Both the position numbers and the translations under genes were made by a program. A stretch of DNA of 64,000 nt. Origin: Rhodothermus marinus DSM 4252. GTDB lineage: Bacteria > Bacteroidota > Rhodothermia > Rhodothermales > Rhodothermaceae. The notes below the pieces were generated by a model, which worked only from the letters and a program-made list of their open reading frames with translations, was not told where the DNA came from and ran no database searches. Shown here in pieces: positions 43,065 through 50,810 of the stretch. Location of the stretch: the NCBI RefSeq assembly GCF_000024845.1, contig NC_013501.1, forward strand, positions 2,894,874 through 2,958,873, written 5' to 3'. Numbering within the stretch: the stretch's first letter is position 1; each line of letters starts with the position of its first letter.

Positions 43065-43136
43065 CGCTTTCTAAAAATTAACTTCGCAAAAATCTTAACC
43101 TCAGTTATTGACAAGAAAAAATTATTTTGCTAAATA
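43065..43136 (+). promoter_or_regulatory. amt promoter 1 with upstream conserved element
   Basis: From 5' to 3': CTTTCTAAAAATTAACTTC (part of 43065-43085), 22 bases, TTGACA (43108-43113), a 17-base spacer and TAAATA (43131-43136). This is a sigma-A-type core with an activator-like element upstream. The same layout at the same spacing precedes the second amt gene at 44819-44890. Confidence 0.8.
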
Positions 43137-43184
43137 TTTTGCGGATCCAGTCGAAACACCCTTAAAAAAGTAAGGAGACAGAGC

Positions 43185-44570
43185 ATGAGGACCACTCGAC
43201 GCTACGCGCACGGGCTTCTGCTGACCGCCCTGGGTCTTTTGCTGGCCTCGCCGGTGCTGGCGGCCGACCCCTCGGGCAAGGCCACGCTGGAGGCCGACCC
43301 GACCGCTCCGGCGAATTTCGTCTGGGTACTGGTAGCCGCCTTCCTGGTCTTCTTCATGCAGCCGGGCTTCGCCCTGCTGGAGGCCGGCCTGACTCGGGCC
43401 AAAAACACGGTAAACATTCTCACGAAGAACGTGCTGGACTTCTGCATGGCGGCGCTGGCCTTCTGGGCCTTCGGTTATGCGCTGATGTTCGGCGGTTCGG
43501 GCATGGCGCCGGGACTGGAGCAGGGCAACCCGTTCATTGGCTACTCGGGCTTTTTCCTGACCGGTGAAGCCTACGACGTCAGCACGATCCTGTACTGGCT
43601 GTTCCAGATGGTCTTTGCCGCCACGGCCGCCACCATCGTCTCCGGAGCCATGGCCGAGCGGACGAAGGTGACGGCCTACCTGGCCTATTCTTTCCTGGTC
43701 AGCGCCCTCATTTATCCGATCTACGGACACTGGGTCTGGGGCGGCGGCTGGCTTGGCGAGATGGGCGCGGTGGACTTTGCCGGATCGGGCGTGGTGCATG
43801 CCGTCGGCGGCATCCTTGCCCTGATCGGCGCCAAAAAACTAGGGCCGCGCATCGGCAAGTACGATGAGCAGGGACGCCCCCGCCCCATTCCGGGCCACAA
43901 CCTGGCGCTGGCCACGCTGGGCGTCTTCATCCTCTTCTTCGGCTGGTTCGGTTTCAATGCAGGAAGCACGGTGGCGGCCACCGAACTGCGCATCTCGGTG
44001 ATCGCCACCAACACGGCGCTGGCGGCTGTGGCCGGGGGTGTGGCGGCCATGTACCTGACCATGATCCGCACGGGCCACGTCGATCTGCTGGCCACGGGCA
44101 ACGGCATCCTGGCCGGTCTGGTGGCCATCACGGCACCCTGCGCCTTCGTGGCTCCCTGGGCGGCCGTGGTCATCGGCGCGCTCGGGGGCGTGGTCATGCT
44201 CTGGGCCGCGCACTTCGTCGAGCATACCCTGAAAATCGACGACCCCGTCGGTGCCTTCGCCGTGCACGGAGCGGCCGGTCTGTTCGGAGTGCTGGCCGTG
44301 GGCATCTTTGCCGACGGCACCTACGGCGTCAGCGGTCTGATCGTGGGCGACACGCACCAGCTGCTGGTTCAGCTCATCAGCATCGTGGCGCTGGTCCTGT
44401 GGACGAGCCTCACCGGATGGCTGCTCTTCACACTGCTGGACAAGGCGATGGGCCTGCGCGTCAGCCGCGAGCATGAACTGGCCGGACTCGACGTGACCGA
44501 GCACGGCGTCTCGGCCTACGTCTTCGAAAACGGTCTGGCCGAAAAGCCGGGCAAAATGGTCGGTGCCTGA
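43185..44570 (+). CDS. amt: ammonium transporter (Amt), first copy
   Basis: The 461-residue protein has a cleavable signal peptide (about 1-27) and the 11-helix Amt fold. The pore twin histidines are visible as GSGVVHAVGG and AVHGAAGLFG, and the RAKNTVN and GWFGFNAGS segments are conserved. Amt conducts ammonium or ammonia across the inner membrane. A GGAG site precedes the ATG. The 28-residue peptide and the second amt follow. Expression is probably driven by nitrogen status through the shared promoter element. Confidence 0.95.
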   Translation: MRTTRRYAHGLLLTALGLLLASPVLAADPSGKATLEADPTAPANFVWVLVAAFLVFFMQPGFALLEAGLTRAKNTVNILTKNVLDFCMAALAFWAFGYALMFGGSGMAPGLEQGNPFIGYSGFFLTGEAYDVSTILYWLFQMVFAATAATIVSGAMAERTKVTAYLAYSFLVSALIYPIYGHWVWGGGWLGEMGAVDFAGSGVVHAVGGILALIGAKKLGPRIGKYDEQGRPRPIPGHNLALATLGVFILFFGWFGFNAGSTVAATELRISVIATNTALAAVAGGVAAMYLTMIRTGHVDLLATGNGILAGLVAITAPCAFVAPWAAVVIGALGGVVMLWAAHFVEHTLKIDDPVGAFAVHGAAGLFGVLAVGIFADGTYGVSGLIVGDTHQLLVQLISIVALVLWTSLTGWLLFTLLDKAMGLRVSREHELAGLDVTEHGVSAYVFENGLAEKPGKMVGA

Positions 44571-44632
44571 CCATGCAAAAATTCGCCATAGATCGAACGC
44601 CAACCCGTAACCAAAAAACAGGAGGTAGCATC

Positions 44633-44719
44633 ATGGAAGTTGTGCTTGGCGCGCTATCCTTCGTGGTCATGGCCGGCATGTGGATCGTCGGTCCCCAGAT
44701 CTTTCTGAAAAAGAAATAA
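44633..44719 (+). CDS. 28-residue membrane peptide between amt genes
   Basis: ATG at 44633 is preceded by CAGGAGG at a good distance (7 bases), one of the best ribosome binding sites in the window. The peptide is a single hydrophobic helix (VLGALSFVVMAGMWIVG) with a short basic end (LKKK), consistent with one membrane pass. It lies 62 bases after the amt stop and before a terminator, so it is probably co-transcribed with the first amt. I recognise no family. Confidence 0.75.
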   Translation: MEVVLGALSFVVMAGMWIVGPQIFLKKK

Positions 44720-44760
44720 CGACGGCCTGGCCGGACACCCTCCGGCACGCCCACATCGAT

Positions 44761-44801
44761 AACGGCGTCGCTGCCTGCAGGTGGCGACGCCGTTTTTTAT
44801 T
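44761..44801 (+). terminator. rho-independent terminator of the first amt unit
   Basis: AACGGCGTCGC and GCGACGCCGTT form an 11-bp stem followed by TTTTTATT. It ends the transcript of the first amt gene and the small peptide and separates it from the second amt promoter. Confidence 0.92.
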
Positions 44802-44818
44802 AAGCCAGACCTCAGAAG

Positions 44819-44890
44819 CGCTTTCTAAAAATTAACTTCTACAATCTTGTTGTTTAAGTTATTGACTTTTTAAATCGAAATCCCTAAATA
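44819..44890 (+). promoter_or_regulatory. amt promoter 2 with upstream conserved element
   Basis: The 21-base element (44819-44839, containing CTTTCTAAAAATTAACTTC) is identical to that at 43065-43085. It is followed after 22 bases by TTGACT (44862-44867), a 17-base spacer and TAAATA (44885-44890). The second amt ATG is 45 bases downstream of TAAATA. Confidence 0.8.
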
Positions 44891-44935
44891 ATATGCCACA
44901 ACTAATTCAACAACCTAAAAAAATTAGGATCGCTT

Positions 44936-46300
44936 ATGCGGCTTCGATTCGCACTGCTGCTTGCACCGGGCCTGCTGGCGTTTCCGGCTCAGGCCCAGGA
45001 CGCCACCTCGGCCGCCATCTCGAGCGGCGATACGGCCTGGATGCTGATCGCCACGGCACTGGTCCTGCTCATGACGCCCGCGCTGGCCTTTTTCTACGGC
45101 GGTCTGGTGCGTGCCAAGAACGCGCTCAACACGATGATGATGAGCTTCATCGCGCTGGGCGTCTCGGGCGTGCTCTGGGCCCTGCTGGGCTACTCGCTGG
45201 CCTTCGGCGAGGGCTCGGCCTGGGTGGGGGACCTGTCGATGGCGCTGCTGCGCGGCGTGGGCCTGGAGGCCAGCGGAAGCATCCCGCACCTGCTGTTCAT
45301 GGCCTTTCAGGGCACGTTCGCCATCATCACGGCCGCGCTGATTTCCGGCGCCATCGTCGAACGCATGCAGTTCAAAGCGTATCTCTGGTTCATCGCGCTG
45401 TGGGGCCTGCTCGTCTATGCGCCGGTGGCGCACTGGGTCTGGGGCGGCGGCTGGCTGGCCGACCTGGGCGCGCTGGACTTTGCCGGGGGGGCCGTCGTGC
45501 ACGTGAATGCCGCGGCGGCGGCCATTGCGGCCGTGCTCTTTCTGGGTCCCCGGAAGGACTACGGCCGCCAGGCCATGCTGCCGCACAACGTGCCGTTCGT
45601 GCTGCTGGGTGCCGGTCTGCTGTGGTTCGGCTGGTTCGGCTTCAACGGCGGAAGCGCCCTGACCGCCGGTGAAGGCGCCGCCCTGGCTTTCGTCAACACC
45701 ATGCTGGCCCCGGCCGCCACGCTGCTGGTGTGGGCCCTGCTGGACCTCGGTCGCGAGGGCAAGGTGACGGCCGTGGGTGCTGCCACGGCCATCGTGGTGG
45801 GCCTGGTGGCCATCACGCCGGCCGCCGGCTTCATCGCTCCCTGGGCGGCGTTGCTGCTGGGCGCCATCTCGGCACTGCCCAGCTACTTTGCCATCCTGTG
45901 GCGACCGCGCACTCGGTTTGACGATTCGCTGGACGTGTTCGCCGCGCACGGCCTCGGCGGCATCACCGGCGCGCTGCTGACCGGGATCTTCGCCCAGGCG
46001 AGCTGGGGCGGCACCGACGGCCTGCTGTTCGGCAATCCCGGCCAGTTCGTGGCCCAACTCGTGTCGGTCCTGGCCGTGCTGCTCTACAGCGGCGTTGTCT
46101 CTTACCTCATTCTGAAGGCCCTCAGCCTGTTCATGCCGGTCCGGGCCACGGCCCGCGCCGAGGCCGTCGGGCTCGACGTGGTCCTTCACGGTGAGGAAGC
46201 CTATACCGACGGCGAGGGCGCCATCCTGCTACTGGAGCACGAGCGGCCCAACGGAACGGTCCCGGCCTCTGTACAGCACCCCCATTCGGTAACCCCCTGA
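44936..46300 (+). CDS. amt: ammonium transporter (Amt), second copy
   Basis: The 454-residue protein has a signal peptide (about 1-20) and the Amt fold with the twin-histidine region GGAVVHVNAAAA and AAHGLGGITG. Its sequence is clearly different from the first copy, so the two are paralogues rather than a recent duplication. The P-II gene follows after 20 bases, and in other bacteria P-II proteins block Amt. It has a separate promoter from the first copy. Confidence 0.95.
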   Translation: MRLRFALLLAPGLLAFPAQAQDATSAAISSGDTAWMLIATALVLLMTPALAFFYGGLVRAKNALNTMMMSFIALGVSGVLWALLGYSLAFGEGSAWVGDLSMALLRGVGLEASGSIPHLLFMAFQGTFAIITAALISGAIVERMQFKAYLWFIALWGLLVYAPVAHWVWGGGWLADLGALDFAGGAVVHVNAAAAAIAAVLFLGPRKDYGRQAMLPHNVPFVLLGAGLLWFGWFGFNGGSALTAGEGAALAFVNTMLAPAATLLVWALLDLGREGKVTAVGAATAIVVGLVAITPAAGFIAPWAALLLGAISALPSYFAILWRPRTRFDDSLDVFAAHGLGGITGALLTGIFAQASWGGTDGLLFGNPGQFVAQLVSVLAVLLYSGVVSYLILKALSLFMPVRATARAEAVGLDVVLHGEEAYTDGEGAILLLEHERPNGTVPASVQHPHSVTP

Positions 46301-46320
46301 ATCCCAACCCGAAAACCGCC

Positions 46321-46680
46321 ATGAAACTGATCCGCGCCATCGTTCGCCCCGAGAAGCTCGGCGACGTGCTCAAGGCCCTCTTTCAGGCCGAGGTGCACGG
46401 CCTGACGGTCACCCACGTCAAGGGCCACGGCGGCGAGACCGAGCTGGTGGAGACCTACCGGGGCACCACGGTCAAAATGGAACTGCACGACAAGGTCATG
46501 CTCGACATCGGCGTCTCGGACCACTTTGTCGAGCCCACCGTGCAGGCCATTCTGCAATCGGCCCGCACCGGTGAGGTGGGCGACGGCAAGATCTTCGTGA
46601 TCCCCGTCGAGAAAATCTACCGCATCCGCACGGGCGAAGAAGACGAAGCGGCCGTCACGCCGGTCACCGTGAGCCCCTGA
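46321..46680 (+). CDS. glnK: P-II family nitrogen regulatory protein
   Basis: The 119-residue protein is a P-II signal protein: MKLIRAIVRPEKLGDVLKAL at the N-terminus and RTGEVGDGKIFVIPVEKIYRIRTGE at the C-terminus. The T-loop (about residues 37-55) lacks the uridylylated tyrosine of GlnB/GlnK: the usual RGAEY becomes RGTTV. Regulation probably rests on ATP/ADP and 2-oxoglutarate binding only. Encoded directly after amt, it is likely to gate the transporters. Confidence 0.93.
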   Translation: MKLIRAIVRPEKLGDVLKALFQAEVHGLTVTHVKGHGGETELVETYRGTTVKMELHDKVMLDIGVSDHFVEPTVQAILQSARTGEVGDGKIFVIPVEKIYRIRTGEEDEAAVTPVTVSP

Positions 46681-46699
46681 ACGCTCGACATCACCGCGC

Positions 46700-46732
46700 A
46701 AACCCCGCGTTCTTCCGGACGCGGGGTTTTTT
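46700..46732 (+). terminator. rho-independent terminator after glnK
   Basis: AAACCCCGCGT and ACGCGGGGTTT form an 11-bp stem with an 8-base loop, followed by TTTTT. It ends the amt-glnK unit. Confidence 0.92.
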
Positions 46733-46737
46733 GTTGC

Positions 46738-46754
46738 AGAAACGGTACGTTTCT
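46738..46754. promoter_or_regulatory. palindrome upstream of the sigma factor gene
   Basis: AGAAACG-GTA-CGTTTCT is a perfect 7-3-7 palindrome between the glnK terminator and the sigma factor start, about 75 bases upstream of that start. It is a candidate operator for autoregulation. Confidence 0.4.
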
Positions 46755-46827
46755 TCCGGAACTCCTGCCTGTTTTTCCACGCTTTTTCTGGAGCAGGTAT
46801 TCCTGAACCATCAGACCGGAAGTAACC

Positions 46828-47472
46828 TTGGCAACCGAAACCGTCATCCCGTCCTGGAAAGCCGTGCTGGAGGGCGACCGACGCGCCTTCCGGCGGCTGG
46901 TCGAGCCCTACCTGGACGAACTGCTGCGCGCCGCCCACCGCGAACTGGAGCACTACCGGCGGCTCAAAGAGCTGCGCCCCGAGGATCTGACCGCCGAAGA
47001 GCTGGTGGGCGAGACGCTGATCACGGCCTGGCGCCAGCGGCACCGCAAGCCGAAGCGGCTGAGCGTCCGGACCTGGCTGCTGGGCCTGCTCCATCGCGTA
47101 CTCCAGCGCTACCTGCAGCGCGAACGCACCTTCCGTCGGCTCTGGGAGCTATCGCTTGACGAGCCGGTACCGCCCGAGCCCATTTACGACGACGAGGAGT
47201 CGTTCTGGGAATGGTACCAACCTGACGATCTGGAACGCTGGGAAGACGTGCTTCCGGATCCGAGCACGCTCGAAACGGAGCGGCTCATCGTGGAAGAGGT
47301 ACCGCCCGAAGCGCTGGAGCCGCTGGAACCCATCGAACGCCAGGTGTTGCTGCTGCACGACACGCACGAGGTGCCAATTCAGGAGGTGGCCATGGTCGTG
47401 CAGCGATCGGTACGCGAGACGGCCGAAATCCTGCAACGTGCCCGTCGGCGCGTGCAGGAAGCGCGCACCTGA
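46828..47472 (+). CDS. sigma-70-family (ECF-like) sigma factor
   Basis: The 214-residue protein has a region-2-like N-terminus (WKAVLEGDRRAFRRLVEPYLDELLRAAHRE, then ETLITAWRQRHRKPKRLSVRTWLLGLLHRVL) and a region-4-like C-terminus (PIERQVLLLHDTHEVPIQEVAMVVQRSVRETAEILQRARRR). A TTG start at 46828 is preceded by GGAAGT. The middle is acidic and Trp-rich. It lies 41 bases before the baeRF gene. No anti-sigma gene is adjacent. Confidence 0.8.
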   Translation: MATETVIPSWKAVLEGDRRAFRRLVEPYLDELLRAAHRELEHYRRLKELRPEDLTAEELVGETLITAWRQRHRKPKRLSVRTWLLGLLHRVLQRYLQRERTFRRLWELSLDEPVPPEPIYDDEESFWEWYQPDDLERWEDVLPDPSTLETERLIVEEVPPEALEPLEPIERQVLLLHDTHEVPIQEVAMVVQRSVRETAEILQRARRRVQEART

Positions 47473-47513
47473 AGTTTCTGATGTACTCGATCACCCAAAC
47501 CGGAAAGAACCCT

Positions 47514-48731
47514 ATGGAAAAATCGACGGTGCATCTGACCGAAACGCTTTCGCCTGAGCTGCGGGATCGCATTCTGGCCCGGCTCGAAGAAGAACGCACC
47601 GAGCCGGCCTATCGGCTGCTGACACCTTCCGCACTCCGGCAACTGGGCACGATCCATTCGACCGGCGATCCGATCGTCAGCCTGTATCTGGAGCTGACGC
47701 CGGAACGGCGGCTGAAGGATGCCTGGCATGTGGCCTTCAAGGATCTGGTCCGGGCCAAACTGGACACGATCGAAGACCGTCGGTTACGCGACCACGTGGC
47801 CGGCGAACTGGAACGCATTGAAATGGCCCTGAAGGAAGGCCTGCCGGCCATGGGCCGGGGCGTGGCCTTCTTCGTGTGCGAATCGCTGGGCCTGTGGCGT
47901 CAGATTGCGCTGCCGATCCCACTCCCCGATCGGCTGGAACTGGCCTCGACGCCCTACACGCGTCCGCTGGTGCGCACGCGCGACGAGCACGACCGCTTCG
48001 CCGTGGCGCTGCTCTCGCGCGAGCACAGCCGCTTCTTCATCAGCCAGATCGGCTATGTCGAAGAAGTGCTGACGCTGACCGGTCCCAAGCTCCGCGGTCT
48101 GGTCACCGACTGGATCGACTGGAACCAGCGCGACGACATCGAGCTGCAGCTCCTGCATCAGGAAGGTAAGGCGCTGGCGACCATTGCCGCGCTGGTCTTC
48201 CAGCAGTTCGAGGCCCGCTACCTGCTCTTTTCGGCGCCCGAAAAGCTCAAGCCGAGCTTCCTGGAGCATCTACCCAAGGCCATTCGGGAGCAGGTGGGCG
48301 GTGAATTCGAGGTGGACGTGCATGCACCGGTGCATCAGGTGGCCGAGGCCATCGAGCCCGTGCAGCGGGCCGTCGAGGCGCGCGAAGAGGTGCGCACGCT
48401 CGAGCGCATTCAGGAAAGCCTGCCCGAGCGCGGCGTCTGGGGCGCCGAACACGTCATCGACGCGATCAACCAGCGGCGCGTCATGACCGTGGCCGTGGAC
48501 GACGCCTTCCAGGTGGCGGGCGGCTACTGCGCGCATTGCGACCTGCTCGTGCTGGACGCCTCGAAGCCCTGCCCGGCCTGCGGCAATCCCGTGGAGGCCG
48601 AATCGGACATCATCGATCGGGCGCTCGAAATGGCGCTGGCCCAGGACGCCACGATCGAGCTGGTGCGGAGCGAGGCGGCCCGCACGCTCATGGCGCAACA
48701 CGCTCCCATGGGCGCTCTGCTGCGCTTCTGA
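47514..48731 (+). CDS. bacterial archaeo-eukaryotic release factor family (baeRF)-like protein
   Basis: The 405-residue protein resembles baeRF proteins, bacterial relatives of eRF1/Vms1 suspected in ribosome rescue. The middle (residues 60-260) fits the eRF1-like domains, and the C-terminus has a zinc-ribbon CAHCDLLVLD...CPACGNP (near residue 350). A canonical GGQ motif is not seen. ATG 47514 is favoured by GGAAAG just upstream; an alternative ATG at 47481 has no such site. It is probably co-transcribed with the sigma factor gene. Confidence 0.8.
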   Translation: MEKSTVHLTETLSPELRDRILARLEEERTEPAYRLLTPSALRQLGTIHSTGDPIVSLYLELTPERRLKDAWHVAFKDLVRAKLDTIEDRRLRDHVAGELERIEMALKEGLPAMGRGVAFFVCESLGLWRQIALPIPLPDRLELASTPYTRPLVRTRDEHDRFAVALLSREHSRFFISQIGYVEEVLTLTGPKLRGLVTDWIDWNQRDDIELQLLHQEGKALATIAALVFQQFEARYLLFSAPEKLKPSFLEHLPKAIREQVGGEFEVDVHAPVHQVAEAIEPVQRAVEAREEVRTLERIQESLPERGVWGAEHVIDAINQRRVMTVAVDDAFQVAGGYCAHCDLLVLDASKPCPACGNPVEAESDIIDRALEMALAQDATIELVRSEAARTLMAQHAPMGALLRF

Positions 48732-48792
48732 GCGCTTGCATCCCGACGCCGGGTTGCCTAAACTCCACAGGGTACCCGTTACGCGCTGTACC

Positions 48793-49587
48793 ATGGAGAG
48801 CAATCAACCATATCCGGCCAGCCAGAAAGGCCACGGGCGATGCTACCCGTGGCTTTTTTTGTGGCTGCTGGCGGCGGTGGCCGTGCGTCCGGCCCCGGCC
48901 CAGGAGGTCGATCCGGTGGCGCTCGTGCGCGCGGCCGAGGAAGCCATCAAGGGCAAAACCAGCCACGCCGTGCTGGAGATGACCGTCGTCACGCCCGACT
49001 ACCGGCGCACGCGCAGGCTCGAAGCCTGGTGGGAGGGCAACGAAAAGGCGCTCATCGTCACGCTCGAGCCACCCCGCGAAGCGGGCAACCGCACGCTCAA
49101 GCGCGGGAACGAACTGTGGATGTACCTGCGCGAAACGGAAACCACCATCAAGATCCCGCCCTCCATGATGCTTCAGTCGTGGATGGGCTCCGATTTCACG
49201 TACGACGACCTGGTGCGCGAATCAAATCCGGTGCGCGACTACCACATCCGCCTGCTTCGCACCGACACGCTCGATGGCGTCCCCTGCTACGTGCTGGAAC
49301 TGGTGCCGAAGCCCGAGGCGGCCGTCGTCTGGGGCAAACTGCTCTACTGGATACGCCGGCCGGACCGCCTCCCGGCCCGGATCGAATACTACAGCGAGCA
49401 GGGCGAGCGGGTACGAACCTTCACGTTCCACGACGTGCGGCGCATGGGCGGCCGCCGCCTGCCCACCCGCTGGGTGATGCACAACGAACGCGAGCCCGGC
49501 CGCTACACGGAGATTCGCCTGCTTTCCGTTGAATTCGACATCCCCATTCCTGAGGAAATCTTCAGCTTTCGGGCGCTGGAGCAGTAA
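48793..49587 (+). CDS. LolA-like outer-membrane lipoprotein-sorting domain protein
   Basis: The 264-residue protein has an N-terminal signal (about residues 20-35, LFLWLLAAVAVRPAPAQ) and a LolA-like beta-barrel domain with LKRGNELWMYLRETETTIKIPPSMMLQSWMGSDFTYDDLVRES, the core of the PF17131-type family. Such proteins act in the periplasm as carriers of lipids or lipoproteins. It heads an operon of two permeases, one ATPase and a barrel protein. Confidence 0.85.
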   Translation: MESNQPYPASQKGHGRCYPWLFLWLLAAVAVRPAPAQEVDPVALVRAAEEAIKGKTSHAVLEMTVVTPDYRRTRRLEAWWEGNEKALIVTLEPPREAGNRTLKRGNELWMYLRETETTIKIPPSMMLQSWMGSDFTYDDLVRESNPVRDYHIRLLRTDTLDGVPCYVLELVPKPEAAVVWGKLLYWIRRPDRLPARIEYYSEQGERVRTFTFHDVRRMGGRRLPTRWVMHNEREPGRYTEIRLLSVEFDIPIPEEIFSFRALEQ

Positions 49588-49589
49588 TC

Positions 49590-50810
49590 ATGACCGGACG
49601 GCTGGCCTGGCGCAATCTGGGACGTAACCGCCGACGCACGCTGCTGACGGTGGCGGCCGTCTTTTTTGCCACGTTTCTCATGGTGTTCATGCGCGGGCTC
49701 CAGCTCGGCACCTACGACTTTTTCATCCGCCAGAGTACCCGCCTTTCGACGGGCTACCTGCAGGTGCAGCACCCCGACTATCTGGACCGCCGCTCGCTGC
49801 GCCAGAGCTTCCGGCTCACCGACTCGCTCTTTGCCCGTATTCGCACCACGCCGGGCGTTACTGGTGCGGCTCCCCGGCTGGAAAGCGGCGGGCTGATCAG
49901 CAACCGGGCTACTTCCTACGGCGTGCGTCTGCTGGGCATCGATCCGGCTTACGAGCCGGACGTGACCGACTTTCCCACCCGGCTGGTCGAAGGCCGCATG
50001 CCGGCGACTACCCGTCCGCTGGAGATCGTGGCCGGTTATCGCCTGCTCGAAAACCTGGGCGCTTCGGTGGGCGACACGCTGGTGCTGCTGGCTGAAACGT
50101 ACGGTGGCTTTCTGACCAGTCGCTTCGCCGTGGTGGTGGGGGCGCTGCGCATCGGCTACGAGGTGCACGATCGCTCCCTTGTGCTGCTGCCGCTGGCGGC
50201 GCTGCAGGACCTGCTCGAAACCGGCAACCGTGTGACGGCCGTGGCGGTGGCCGTCCGGCGCAACGCCGACGTGCCCGTCGTGCGCGACCGGCTCGAAGCC
50301 CGGCTCGACAGCACGCTCGTCGTGCGCACCTGGGAAGAACTGATGCCCGAGCTGCGCCAGGCCATCGAACTGGACAACGTCAGCGGCCTGCTTTTTCTCT
50401 TCATGCTCCTGATCGTGGTGGCCTTCGGCGTGCTGAACACGGTGCTGATGAGCGTGCTGGAGCGCTCGCGGGAGTTTGGCGTGCTGCTGGCGCTGGGCAT
50501 GCCCAACGAACGGCTGCTGCGCGTGGTGCTCGCCGAGGCCGCGCTGGTGGTGCTGATCGGCCTCGTACTGGGAAGCCTGGCCGGCTTTGGCGTCAACACG
50601 TACCTGATCCGCCACCCGATCACGCTGGGCGGCGAGCTGGCTCGGCTCTACGAGTACTACGGCTTTCTGCCGGTGCTGACCTCGTCGGTGGCCCCCGAAA
50701 TCTTCCTGCGTACGGCGCTGCGCGTGCTGGTGATCGCCGGCCTGGCCATCCTGTACCCGCTCTGGCACGTGCTCCGACTCGAACCGTTGAAAGGCATCCG
50801 CTACACCTGA
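49590..50810 (+). CDS. ABC transporter permease (LolC/E, MacB-FtsX type), first
   Basis: The 406-residue protein has the MacB/LolE plan: N-terminal helix (about 18-40), a large periplasmic domain (45-265) and three C-terminal helices (from VSGLLFLFMLLIVVAFGVLNTVLMSVLERSREFGVLLALG onward). These extract lipids or lipoproteins from the inner membrane. The start is 2 bases after the upstream stop, so coupling is likely. It pairs with the next permease. Confidence 0.9.
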   Translation: MTGRLAWRNLGRNRRRTLLTVAAVFFATFLMVFMRGLQLGTYDFFIRQSTRLSTGYLQVQHPDYLDRRSLRQSFRLTDSLFARIRTTPGVTGAAPRLESGGLISNRATSYGVRLLGIDPAYEPDVTDFPTRLVEGRMPATTRPLEIVAGYRLLENLGASVGDTLVLLAETYGGFLTSRFAVVVGALRIGYEVHDRSLVLLPLAALQDLLETGNRVTAVAVAVRRNADVPVVRDRLEARLDSTLVVRTWEELMPELRQAIELDNVSGLLFLFMLLIVVAFGVLNTVLMSVLERSREFGVLLALGMPNERLLRVVLAEAALVVLIGLVLGSLAGFGVNTYLIRHPITLGGELARLYEYYGFLPVLTSSVAPEIFLRTALRVLVIAGLAILYPLWHVLRLEPLKGIRYT

